Below, in pieces: positions 17,905-25,771 of a stretch of 64,000 nt of DNA. Position 1 is the stretch's first letter. Every line of letters starts with the position of its first letter. Source of the DNA: Microbacterium marinum (GTDB lineage Bacteria > Actinomycetota > Actinomycetes > Actinomycetales > Microbacteriaceae); NCBI RefSeq assembly GCF_014204835.1, contig NZ_JACHMD010000001.1:744001-808000 (forward strand), given 5' to 3'. The translations under genes and the position numbers were made by a program. Under the pieces are notes generated by a model. That model searched no databases, was not told the origin of the DNA, and saw nothing but the letters and a program-made list of their open reading frames with translations.

Positions 17905-19704
17905 ATGGGTGACCTGTTCGACGGATACGGCTCCACGCTGGCGCCGCGGAAGACCCCCTCCGGGGTGCCCGCATTCGACGAGATGTTCGCCGAACCCGCG
18001 CATGCCGGGGTCGCCGCGGAGTCGCGATCGTCGTACCGGGAGCTGTACCAGGCCCTCGCGCAGATGACGCAGGAGGAGCTGCGCGGTCGCACCGAATCCC
18101 TGGCCAGCTCGTACCTCGCACAGGGCGTTACGTTCGACTTCGCGGGGGAGGAGCGACCCTTCCCGCTCGACGCGGTCCCTCGCGTCATCGCCTACGACGA
18201 GTGGTCGCGGGTCGAGAAGGGCGTGCAGCAGCGCGTCCGGGCGCTCGAGGCCTTCCTCGACGACGCCTACGGCCACCAGCACGTCGTCCGCGACGGCGTG
18301 CTCCCGGCGAAGCTCATCGCGTCGTCGCAGTACTTCTACCGGCAGGCCGCCGGCATCCGCCCCGCCAACGGCGTGCGCATCCAGGTCGCCGGCATCGACC
18401 TCATCCGCGACGAGCACGGCGAGATGCGGGTGCTCGAAGACAACGTGCGCGTGCCCTCGGGCGTCAGCTACGTCATCTCCAACCGCCGCGTCATGGCGCA
18501 GACCCTCCCCGAGCTGTTCGTCTCGATGCGAGTGCGCCCGGTGGGCGACTATCCGAACAAGCTGCTGCAGGCGCTGCGCGCCTCGGCACCTCCGGGTGTC
18601 GACGACCCCAACGTCGTCGTCCTGACCCCGGGCGTCTACAACTCGGCGTACTTCGAGCACACGCTGCTGGCGCGGCTCATGGGTGTCGAGCTCGTCGAGG
18701 GGCGCGACCTCGTCTGCCAGGGCGGGCGCGTCTTCATGCGCACGACGCGCGGCCCGCGACGCGTCGACGTCATCTACCGCCGCGTCGACGACGACTTCCT
18801 CGACCCGCTGCAGTTCCGGGCCGACTCGATGCTCGGGGCGCCGGGGCTCATGCTCGCGGCGCGCCTGGGCAACGTCACGATCGCCAACGCGGTGGGCAAC
18901 GGCGTCGCAGACGACAAGCTGCTCTACACCTACGTCCCCGACCTGATCCGCTACTACCTGGCCGAGGAGCCGATCCTCAAGAACGTCGACACCTGGCGGC
19001 TCGAGGACCAGGGAGCACTGGAGGAGGTGCTCGACCGGCTCGACGAGCTCGTCGTGAAGCCCGTGGACGGCTCCGGCGGGAAGGGCCTCGTCGTCGGTCC
19101 CGACGCGAGCCGCGCCGAGCTCGACGCCTTGCGGACGAAGCTGCGGGCCGACCCGCGCGGATGGATCGCGCAGCCGGTCGTCATGCTCTCCACGATCCCG
19201 ACGCTCGTCGAAGACGGCATGCGACCCCGTCACGCCGACCTGCGACCGTTCGCGGTCAACAACGGCGACGAGGTGTGGGTGCTTCCGGGCGGACTCACTC
19301 GCGTCGCGCTCCCGGAGGGGCAGCTCGTCGTCAACTCCAGTCAGGGCGGCGGCTCGAAGGACACCTGGATCGTCGGCGGCGACGCGCCCTCGCGGGGCGA
19401 GTACGGCGGCAAGCATCCGTCGCTGGCGGGGCTCGTCGCAGAGCAGGCCACGCCCACCTCCGCGATCCCGATCATCTACGACGCGCAGGACGAGCCGACC
19501 CACTCGCCGCAGGATCGCCCCCGCAGCACGCACGAGCAGCAGGAACAGCAGCAGCAGGGCCGCGACGCCGCGGCATCCGCCACGACATCGCTGACCGCGA
19601 GACAGCAGTCACAGCCCGAGACATCGGCCCTTGACCGCGGTCTCGGGTCGGGACTGCAGTCTCGCGGAATCGGATGCCCCGACGGGGGTGGGCCCTCATG
19701 CTGA
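17905..19704 (+). CDS. Circularly permuted type 2 ATP-grasp protein
   Basis: This 599-residue protein belongs to the circularly permuted ATP-grasp family, predicted to be an ATP-dependent peptide or amide ligase. Typical blocks are AYDEWSRVEKGVQQRVRALEAFL, RPANGVRIQVAGIDL, VLEDNVRVPSGVSY, NAVGNGVADDK and VVKPVDGSGGKGLVVGP, the last holding the nucleotide-binding lysine and glycine loop. The last roughly 80 residues, from about 520, are Gln-rich, low in complexity and not part of the fold. Its stop overlaps the alpha-E gene start by 7 bases. The family almost always travels with alpha-E and transglutaminase genes, as here. The substrate is unknown. Confidence 0.88.
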   Translation: MGDLFDGYGSTLAPRKTPSGVPAFDEMFAEPAHAGVAAESRSSYRELYQALAQMTQEELRGRTESLASSYLAQGVTFDFAGEERPFPLDAVPRVIAYDEWSRVEKGVQQRVRALEAFLDDAYGHQHVVRDGVLPAKLIASSQYFYRQAAGIRPANGVRIQVAGIDLIRDEHGEMRVLEDNVRVPSGVSYVISNRRVMAQTLPELFVSMRVRPVGDYPNKLLQALRASAPPGVDDPNVVVLTPGVYNSAYFEHTLLARLMGVELVEGRDLVCQGGRVFMRTTRGPRRVDVIYRRVDDDFLDPLQFRADSMLGAPGLMLAARLGNVTIANAVGNGVADDKLLYTYVPDLIRYYLAEEPILKNVDTWRLEDQGALEEVLDRLDELVVKPVDGSGGKGLVVGPDASRAELDALRTKLRADPRGWIAQPVVMLSTIPTLVEDGMRPRHADLRPFAVNNGDEVWVLPGGLTRVALPEGQLVVNSSQGGGSKDTWIVGGDAPSRGEYGGKHPSLAGLVAEQATPTSAIPIIYDAQDEPTHSPQDRPRSTHEQQEQQQQGRDAAASATTSLTARQQSQPETSALDRGLGSGLQSRGIGCPDGGGPSC

Positions 19705-20630
19705 GCCGCATCGCGGAGTCGCTCTTCTGGATCGGCCGCTACATCGAGCGCTCCGACGGGACCGCCCGCATCCTCGACGTCCACCTCCAGCTGCTCTTGG
19801 AGGATCCGTGGATCGATGAGGACACCGCCTGCCGTTCGCTCATGGGAGTCATGGGCACGGCGCCCGATGCCGGGGCGGACACCGTCACCCGCGCCGACGT
19901 GCTCACGCACCTGGCCGTCGACCGCTCCAACCCGTCGTCGATCGCGTACTCCCTGCAGGCCGCTCGCGAGAACGCACGCCGCGCGCGAGAGATCGTCTCC
20001 ACCGAACTGTGGGAGACGCTCAACACGACCTTCTCGCGGATGCCGCGGCGCCTGAATGACGAGAAGGTCCACGAGTTCTTCCAGTGGGTGCGCGAGCGGG
20101 CTGCGCTCGCCGTCGGCGTGACCGACAACTCGACCAGCCACGACGAGTCGTGGCAGTTCTTCACCCTCGGCCGCGCGATCGAGCGCACCGACATGACCGC
20201 GCGCATGCTCGCGACGAGGTCGCTCACCGAGGCGTCAGGTCCGTCGTGGACGACGATCCTCCGGTCGTGCGGCGCCTACGAGGCCTATCTGCGGACCTAT
20301 CGAGGGATGCCGAGCTCGCAGAACGCCGCGGAGTTCCTCCTGCTCGACCGGCTCTTCCCGCGATCGATCATCCACTCGATTCAGACCGCGGAGCGCTGCA
20401 TGAGTGCGATCGACCCCGTCGCCGATCGCGTGGGCCACTCCAACACCGTCCTGCGCGCCCTCGGCCGCATCCGCGCCGAGCTCGAGTACCGCCCGATCGA
20501 GGAGGTCCTCGCCGAGCTCCCCGAGCACATGCAGAGCGTGCAGTCGGTGACCCGGGAGGCGTCCGAAGCCATTCGCGGCCGGTTCTTCCCGACGCACGCC
20601 GAGCCGAACTGGATCGGAGAGACCTCATGA
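19698..20630 (+). CDS. Alpha-E domain-containing protein
   Basis: This 310-residue helical protein is of the alpha-E family. It starts MLSRIAESLFWIGRYIERSDG, which is the family signature, and repeats a similar helical block at about residues 160-175 (FFTLGRAIERTDMTARML). ATG 19698 is preferred over an in-frame ATG at 19674 because it matches the family start. It overlaps the ATP-grasp gene upstream and the transglutaminase gene downstream (ATGA). The biochemical role is not established. Comparative work places it with permuted ATP-grasp enzymes in a predicted peptide-synthesis or protein-modification system. Confidence 0.88.
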   Translation: MLSRIAESLFWIGRYIERSDGTARILDVHLQLLLEDPWIDEDTACRSLMGVMGTAPDAGADTVTRADVLTHLAVDRSNPSSIAYSLQAARENARRAREIVSTELWETLNTTFSRMPRRLNDEKVHEFFQWVRERAALAVGVTDNSTSHDESWQFFTLGRAIERTDMTARMLATRSLTEASGPSWTTILRSCGAYEAYLRTYRGMPSSQNAAEFLLLDRLFPRSIIHSIQTAERCMSAIDPVADRVGHSNTVLRALGRIRAELEYRPIEEVLAELPEHMQSVQSVTREASEAIRGRFFPTHAEPNWIGETS

Positions 20631-21472
20631 AACGCCTCCGCATCGAGCATTCGACCGGGTTCGACTACCCGGGCAACGTGGGCGCCTCGTACAACGAGGC
20701 GCGGATGCTGCCCACCACCAGCGACAGCCAGTTTGTCCTCAGCTCGCAGCTCGACATCGAGCCGTCGACCGCCGTCAACTACTACGTCGACTACTTCGGC
20801 ACGAGGGTCGCGGCCTTCGATGTACTCGCCGCGCATTCCGAGCTGCAGATCACGGCGCGCTCGCTCGTCGAGGTGCGCGCGCGGCCGCTCACCCATCCAG
20901 ACACCACGTGGGAGGCGCTCGCCCGCGACGCCCAGCGTTCCATCGGGACGGTGGAGATGTTGGGGCAGACGGCCCGGACGGCGCCCCACGAGGAGGTCGC
21001 CGCGATGGCGGCATCCATCGCCGCACAGCATGAGAACCCGTCGCAGGCGGCGCTCGCCATCGCCACCGCTGTGGGTGAGGCGGTCGAGTACGTGCCCGGG
21101 TCCACCGAGGTGCATTCGACGGCGGCGGACGCCTGGAGCGAGCGCAAGGGCGTCTGCCAGGACATGGCGCACATCGCGCTCGGCGCGCTGCGCTCGGTCG
21201 GCATCCCCGCCCGGTACGTCTCGGGATACCTCCACCCGAACCCGAACGCCGAGGTCGGCGTGCCGGTCGTCGGCGAATCGCACGCGTGGATCGAGTGGTA
21301 CGCCGGGTCATGGCACGGCTTCGACCCGACGAACGATGCCGAGATCGGCGATCGTCATGTGACCGTAGGGCGCGGACGGGACTACAACGATGTGCCGCCC
21401 CTGCGAGGCGTCTACGCCGGTCCCTTCAAGAGCAAGCTCGCCGTGCAGGTGACGATCACCCGCGAGGCCTGA
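20627..21472 (+). CDS. Transglutaminase-like cysteine peptidase
   Basis: This 281-residue protein has an N-terminal bacterial transglutaminase-like beta region (about residues 1-85) and a transglutaminase core. The catalytic triad is visible as Cys 177 (GVCQDMAHI), His 219 (GESHAWIE) and Asp 233 (GFDPTND). No signal peptide is seen, so it should be cytoplasmic. It overlaps the alpha-E gene by ATGA and ends the three-gene operon. The family is thought to cleave or transfer amide bonds made by the partner ATP-grasp enzyme. That pairing is inference from the conserved neighbourhood. Confidence 0.9.
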   Translation: MKRLRIEHSTGFDYPGNVGASYNEARMLPTTSDSQFVLSSQLDIEPSTAVNYYVDYFGTRVAAFDVLAAHSELQITARSLVEVRARPLTHPDTTWEALARDAQRSIGTVEMLGQTARTAPHEEVAAMAASIAAQHENPSQAALAIATAVGEAVEYVPGSTEVHSTAADAWSERKGVCQDMAHIALGALRSVGIPARYVSGYLHPNPNAEVGVPVVGESHAWIEWYAGSWHGFDPTNDAEIGDRHVTVGRGRDYNDVPPLRGVYAGPFKSKLAVQVTITREA

Positions 21473-21481
21473 GCCGCACGC

Positions 21482-21560
21482 GCGAGCGACCCTTCGTGCC
21501 GAGAGCGCCGCGTGATGACCGGTGCGGGGCGGCGCTGTCGGCACAAACCAGCGCTCTCGC
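21482..21560. repeat. Dispersed palindromic intergenic repeat, copy B
   Basis: The arms 21482-21510 and 21530-21560 are inverted copies with a 2-base gap and several mismatches around a loop of about 19 bases. The core CTTCGTGCCGAGAGCG (21492-21507) is identical to part of copy A at 4706-4782. It follows the transglutaminase gene and may also act as a terminator. Confidence 0.6.
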
Positions 21561-21617
21561 GAGTCGGGGACGCGCGAGCCGGCGGTCACACGCGAAAGCG
21601 CGCGCGAGAGCCGGGCG

Positions 21618-21758
21618 TCAGGCGGGGCTGTCGTCGGGGTCGAGCGACTTCAGCATGTCGTCCTCAACCGCGTTGTCGGCGTCGAGCTGTTCCTCGGTGG
21701 TCTCGTCGCCGCCGGTGGGGTTGTCCTGCTCGGGTGTGCGGTCGTCGTGTGCAGCCAT
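21618..21758 (-). CDS. Small acidic protein of unknown function
   Basis: A 46-codon frame starts at ATG 21758 and encodes a very acidic, hydrophilic peptide (contains GGDETTEEQLDADN and ends KSLDPDDSPA). It has few hydrophobic residues and no membrane segment. Support comes from TAGCGT 7 bases before the start on the minus strand (21766-21771), the same leaderless arrangement as its neighbours, and from the protein-like composition. I do not recognise the family. It lies between the transglutaminase and MFS genes. Confidence 0.5.
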   Translation of the reverse strand: MAAHDDRTPEQDNPTGGDETTEEQLDADNAVEDDMLKSLDPDDSPA

Positions 21759-21799
21759 GGCCGTCACGCTACGCCTCGCGCCCCGCCGGCTCCGCCCCC

Positions 21800-21913
21800 T
21801 TGACAGCCGAATCAGGCCAGACGGACCCGTTCGAAGAGGTCGTCGTCGCCGACCTGGCCGCCCTTCAGGAGCAGCTGCACGACCCGATCGCGACGACCGT
21901 CACCGCCGGCTGA
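21800..21913 (+). CDS. Possible 37-residue small protein
   Basis: From TTG 21800 to TGA 21913 the frame reads as an acidic, helix-prone peptide (FEEVVVADLAALQEQLHDP), unlike the Arg-rich translation further upstream in the same frame. No Shine-Dalgarno or -10 box is convincing, so this is tentative. It is convergent with the MFS gene, whose stop lies 7 bases beyond. Confidence 0.25.
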   Translation: MTAESGQTDPFEEVVVADLAALQEQLHDPIATTVTAG

Positions 21914-21919
21914 GTCGCG

Positions 21920-23287
21920 TCAGCGCCGTGCGCTCTCGTTGTCGGGCACGCGGATCGGTGTCGTCGCGGCGACCTCGTCGCTGAACTCCTCCGGGGCGAC
22001 GACCGTGATGGGTCGCGTCTCGTCGATCGTGAGCGCGAAGCGCCTCGTCTCGTGACGGTGGAGGCGCCCCGAGACGATCAGCCACGTCAGGCCGATGCCG
22101 AACGCGACGAGGGCCGCCCCCGCGCCGAGCAGGATCGCCGCGCGCGGGCCGAATGCGTCGGCGGCCCACCCCACGATCGGGGCGCCGAACGGCGTCCCGC
22201 CCATGAGGATCGCCATGTAGAGCGCGAGGACCCGGCCGCGGAGCGCCGGTTCTGTCGTCGTCTGCACGTAGCCGTTGGCGGTGGTGAGGGTGGTCACGGT
22301 GGCGAAGCCGATGAGCATGAGCGTCACGGCATACAGGCCGTAGAGCGGGGCGATGGCCGAGAGCACGGATGCCGCGGCGAACAGCCCCAGCCCCACGATC
22401 ACCAGGCGCAGGCGGGCACGGTCGCGGCGCGCGGCGAGGAGGGCTCCGGCGAGGGATCCGACCGCGAGGATGGAGCTCAGGATGCCGTAGCCGTCGGCTT
22501 CCTGCCCGAACTCGATCGCCATCGTCGAGGCGAGGATGGGGAAGTTCATGCCGAACGCGCCGAGCAGGAACACCATCACGAACGTGACGACGAGGTCGGG
22601 GCGTCCCCACACGTAGCGGAGTCCGTCGGCCATCCGTGCCGCGCTGCGCATCTTCGGCCGCGGTGCCAGCTCGTTCGCGCGGATGAGGATGAGCGAGACG
22701 AGCATCGCCATGAAGGTGACGGCGTTGAGCAGGAACACCCAGCCGGTGCCGACGGCGACGATCACGAACCCGGCGACGGCGGGGCCGATCATGCGCGCGG
22801 TGTTGAAGGATGCCGCGTTGAGGGCCACCGCGTTCGAGGCGTTCTCGCGGGCGACGAGGTCGGAGACGAACGCCTGTCGGGCGGGGTTGTCGAACGCGGC
22901 GACGATGCCGAGCCCGAAGGCGAACGCGTACATTGTCCAGAGGTTCATGACGCCGACGAGCAGCAGCACACCGATGATCAGCCCGAGGACCATGAGCAGG
23001 CCCTGGGTGACGAACAGGAGGCGGCGGCGGTCGAAGCGGTCCGCGACCCAGCCCGTGACTCCCACCAGGAGGAGGGGCGGGGCGAACTGCAGGGCCATGG
23101 TGATGCCCATGGCGGTCGCGTCGTTGTCGGTGAGCTGGGTCAGCACGACCCAGCTGAGTGCGGTCGCCTGCATCCAGGCGCCGACGTTCGAGACGAGCGC
23201 GCCGATGAACCAGACGCGGTAGTTGAAGACGGAGAAGGAGCGGAACATCGCCGGCGACGACCGGCGGGCGCGGGAAGCGGTGGTCAT
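21920..23287 (-). CDS. MFS transporter (DHA3-like efflux)
   Basis: This is a 455-residue major facilitator with about 12 membrane segments. It shows the loop 2-3 motif GWVADRFDRRRLL and, between helices 4 and 5, FDNPARQAFVSDLV, typical of the EntS/DHA3 type of drug or siderophore exporters. The last 40 residues are cytoplasmic. The start ATG overlaps the marR stop (ATGA on the minus strand), so the two are co-translated and the MarR protein probably controls the exporter. The substrate is unknown. Confidence 0.9.
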   Translation of the reverse strand: MTTASRARRSSPAMFRSFSVFNYRVWFIGALVSNVGAWMQATALSWVVLTQLTDNDATAMGITMALQFAPPLLLVGVTGWVADRFDRRRLLFVTQGLLMVLGLIIGVLLLVGVMNLWTMYAFAFGLGIVAAFDNPARQAFVSDLVARENASNAVALNAASFNTARMIGPAVAGFVIVAVGTGWVFLLNAVTFMAMLVSLILIRANELAPRPKMRSAARMADGLRYVWGRPDLVVTFVMVFLLGAFGMNFPILASTMAIEFGQEADGYGILSSILAVGSLAGALLAARRDRARLRLVIVGLGLFAAASVLSAIAPLYGLYAVTLMLIGFATVTTLTTANGYVQTTTEPALRGRVLALYMAILMGGTPFGAPIVGWAADAFGPRAAILLGAGAALVAFGIGLTWLIVSGRLHRHETRRFALTIDETRPITVVAPEEFSDEVAATTPIRVPDNESARR

Positions 23288-23745
23288 CGGGCGGCGACCT
23301 CCTGCATGATCGCGGCGGCCTTCGCGAGCGTCGCGCGCTGCGGGGCGGAGAGGTCGGCGAACGCCGCCTCCAGCCAGGAGTCGCGCCGGCGCACGGTCTC
23401 GACGACGACGTCGCGTCCGGCGTCGGTGAGGTCGATGATCACCTTCCGGCGGTCGGCGTCATCGGGGGTGCGGGTGAGGTAGCCCGACTCCTCGAGTCCG
23501 TTGACCGTGCGGTTCATCGAGGGGGCAGAGACGCGCTCGCGGTCGGCGAGCTCGCCGAGGGTGTGCGGGCCGTGGATCTTCAGGCCGGCGAGGACGGCGA
23601 ACTGCGCGTCGCTCATGGTGTCGACGGCGCGTTGCGAGCGGAGTCGGCGTGCGAGTCGGAAGGTGGCCATGCGGAAATCGGATGCCGCGTGTGCAAGATC
23701 GTCCGAGGCCGCGTCCAGAGTGGTGGGGGAAGGAGAGCTGCTCAT
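23284..23745 (-). CDS. MarR-family transcriptional regulator
   Basis: This 153-residue winged-helix protein has the MarR core: FAVLAGLKIHGPHTLGELADRE, the recognition helix SAPSMNRTVNGLEESGYL, and the wing TPDDADRRKVIIDLT. Helices at both ends would form the dimer. It is the first gene of an operon with the MFS exporter, the usual arrangement for a repressor released by the exporter's substrate. A candidate operator lies just upstream (23759-23779), in the gap shared with a divergent hydrolase gene. Confidence 0.92.
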   Translation of the reverse strand: MSSSPSPTTLDAASDDLAHAASDFRMATFRLARRLRSQRAVDTMSDAQFAVLAGLKIHGPHTLGELADRERVSAPSMNRTVNGLEESGYLTRTPDDADRRKVIIDLTDAGRDVVVETVRRRDSWLEAAFADLSAPQRATLAKAAAIMQEVAAR

Positions 23746-23758
23746 CGTTTTCGTTAGC

Positions 23759-23779
23759 TTAGCTCATTAGTCTGGCTAA
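23759..23779. promoter_or_regulatory. Candidate MarR operator
   Basis: A 21-base imperfect inverted repeat has TTAGC at one end and GCTAA at the other, preceded by a further TTAGC at 23754. It is the most AT-rich stretch nearby and sits 14 bases upstream of marR and 42 bases upstream of the divergent hydrolase start. Autoregulation is inferred. Confidence 0.5.
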
Positions 23780-23807
23780 TGGCTCGGAACGGGATGCCGA
23801 CCGCCCC

Positions 23808-23813
23808 TAGGAT
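23808..23813 (+). promoter_or_regulatory. Leaderless-type -10 box for the alpha/beta hydrolase
   Basis: TAGGAT is 7 bases before ATG 23821, and no Shine-Dalgarno precedes the start. Confidence 0.55.
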
Positions 23814-23820
23814 TCGGGTC

Positions 23821-24672
23821 ATGCCCGAGTTCATCGATGCACATGGCATCGCGATCGTCTACGACGTCCACCCCGCGGTCGGCACCCCCCGCGGCGTCGT
23901 CCAGCTCCTCCACGGCGTCGGCGAGCACGCCGGCCGGTACCCGAAGGTCATCGAGGCTCTCACCGCCGACGGTTTCACCGTCTACGCCGACGATCACCGC
24001 GGTCACGGACGCACCGGCATCCGGCAGCACGACGGAGACACGGCCCGGTTGGGGCGGCTGGGTCCGGGAGGCCTGCGCGCCGCAGTCGCTGCCTGCCGCA
24101 CGCTCACCGACATCATCCGCGACGAGAATCCCGACCTGCCGCTCGTGCTTCTCGGGCACTCGTGGGGCTCCTTCCTCGCGCAGATGCTCCTGGACGACCG
24201 TCCCGACGCGTACGACGCCGTCGTGCTGTCGGGGTCGGCGCTGCGCTGGCCCGGGTCATTGAATGCGGCGCCGCTGAACAAGCGGTGGGCGGGACCGGCG
24301 GCCACCGGCGTGGAGTGGCTCTCCACCGACGCGGAGGTCGGGAGCGCGTTCCTCGCCGATCCGCTCACCACGACCGTCCCGCTGCTGAAGCTCTTCGGGC
24401 CGATCGACGCCGCACGTCTCTACGGGCGCCCCGCCCGCGACCTCGGCGTCGACATCCCGGTCCTCCTGATGGTGGGTCGCGACGACCCGGTCGGCGGCCC
24501 GCGCAGCGTGCACCGCTTGGCCGATGCGTACCGCAGCCGTTCCGGGCTGACCGATGTGACGACCCTCGTCTACCCCGATGCGCGCCACGAGATCTTCAAC
24601 GAGCACTCGCAGGCCGAGGTGCGCGCAGACCTGTCGGCCTGGCTCGACGCGCGCATCCCACGACGCGACTGA
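23821..24672 (+). CDS. Alpha/beta hydrolase (monoacylglycerol lipase-like, S33 family)
   Basis: This 283-residue alpha/beta hydrolase has the oxyanion motif HGVGEHAGRY, the nucleophile Ser 114 in GHSWGS, the acid in VGRDDPVGG and the base His in DARHEIFNE. The HG.GEH..RY block and the DHRGHGRT turn are typical of monoacylglycerol lipase or lysophospholipase-like members. It probably hydrolyses a lipid ester. No signal peptide is seen. The gene is divergent from marR-MFS and could share the MarR operator region. Confidence 0.87.
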   Translation: MPEFIDAHGIAIVYDVHPAVGTPRGVVQLLHGVGEHAGRYPKVIEALTADGFTVYADDHRGHGRTGIRQHDGDTARLGRLGPGGLRAAVAACRTLTDIIRDENPDLPLVLLGHSWGSFLAQMLLDDRPDAYDAVVLSGSALRWPGSLNAAPLNKRWAGPAATGVEWLSTDAEVGSAFLADPLTTTVPLLKLFGPIDAARLYGRPARDLGVDIPVLLMVGRDDPVGGPRSVHRLADAYRSRSGLTDVTTLVYPDARHEIFNEHSQAEVRADLSAWLDARIPRRD

Positions 24673-24721
24673 CCGTAGGGCCGAGGGGGCCAGGGTTCTC
24701 TGCGGGGGCCAGAATGGACTC

Positions 24722-25771
24722 ATGCACGGCGAGTACAAGGTTCCTGGCGGCAAGCTGGTCGTGGTCGACCTCGATGTGGCCGACGGTCGCATCGCGGACT
24801 TCCATCTGGCGGGGGACTTCTTCCTCGAGCCCGACGACGCGCTCGCCGACATCGACGCGGCCGTCACGGGGCTGCCGGTCGAATCCGACGTCGCCGCGAT
24901 CGCCGCGGCCGTGCGTTCGGCGCTGCCGGCGGGTGCCCAGCTGCTCGGGTTCACTCCCGAGGCGGTCGGAACCGCGGTGCGTCGCGCGCTGATCGTCGCA
25001 CCCGGGTGGAGCGAGTTCGACTGGGAGATCATCCACGAGAAGGCCGTCTCCCCGGCGATGAACCTCGCCCTCGACGAGGTGCTCACCACGCGTGTGGGCG
25101 ACGGGCGTCGCACTCCGACCCTGCGCATCTGGGAGTGGGACGAGTCCGCCGTCGTCATCGGCTCGTTCCAGTCGCTGCGCAACGAGGTCGACCCCGACGG
25201 CGCCGCGCGCCACGGGTTCGAGGTCGTCCGCCGCATTTCCGGCGGCGGCGCCATGCTCATGGCCGCCGGCTCGATCGTCACCTACTCGCTGTACGTGCCG
25301 TCGGAGCTCGTGGCGGGGATGACGTTCGCCGACTCGTACGCATACCTCGACGATTGGGTGCTGCACGCGCTGCGCTCACTCGGCATCGAGGCGACCTACC
25401 AGCCGCTCAACGACATCGCCTCCCCGAAGGGGAAGATCGGCGGGGCGGCGCAGAAGCGCCTCGCGAACGGCGGGGTGCTCCACCACGCGACTCTCAGCTA
25501 CGACATGGACGGTCAGGTGCTGACGGAGGTCCTCCGCATCGGGCGGGAGAAGCTGTCGGACAAGGGCACCGCATCAGCGGCCAAGCGAGTGGATCCGCTG
25601 CGCAGTCAGACCGGCCTGCCCCGCGCGGAGATCATCGAGCGCCTGAAGCAGACCTTCGCGTCGATGTACGGCGCGCAGCCGGGCTCGATCTCCGACGAGG
25701 AGTACGCCGAGGCGCAGGCACTCGTCGAGTCGAAGTTCTCGACGGACGCGTGGCTGCGCCGCGTGCCGTGA
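24722..25771 (+). CDS. lplA: Lipoate-protein ligase A family protein
   Basis: This 349-residue protein attaches lipoate, or a related acyl group, to lipoyl domains. Residues 1-85 form the small accessory domain usually found at the C-terminus of LplA, here placed first as in other actinobacteria. The catalytic BPL/LplA domain follows: NLALDEVL, WEWDESAVVIGSFQS, RRISGGGAM and SPKGKIGGAAQKR, with the conserved lysine near 236-238. The start ATG 24722 has CAGAAT 6 bases upstream. The last four bases are shared with the next gene (GTGA). Confidence 0.87.
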   Translation: MHGEYKVPGGKLVVVDLDVADGRIADFHLAGDFFLEPDDALADIDAAVTGLPVESDVAAIAAAVRSALPAGAQLLGFTPEAVGTAVRRALIVAPGWSEFDWEIIHEKAVSPAMNLALDEVLTTRVGDGRRTPTLRIWEWDESAVVIGSFQSLRNEVDPDGAARHGFEVVRRISGGGAMLMAAGSIVTYSLYVPSELVAGMTFADSYAYLDDWVLHALRSLGIEATYQPLNDIASPKGKIGGAAQKRLANGGVLHHATLSYDMDGQVLTEVLRIGREKLSDKGTASAAKRVDPLRSQTGLPRAEIIERLKQTFASMYGAQPGSISDEEYAEAQALVESKFSTDAWLRRVP

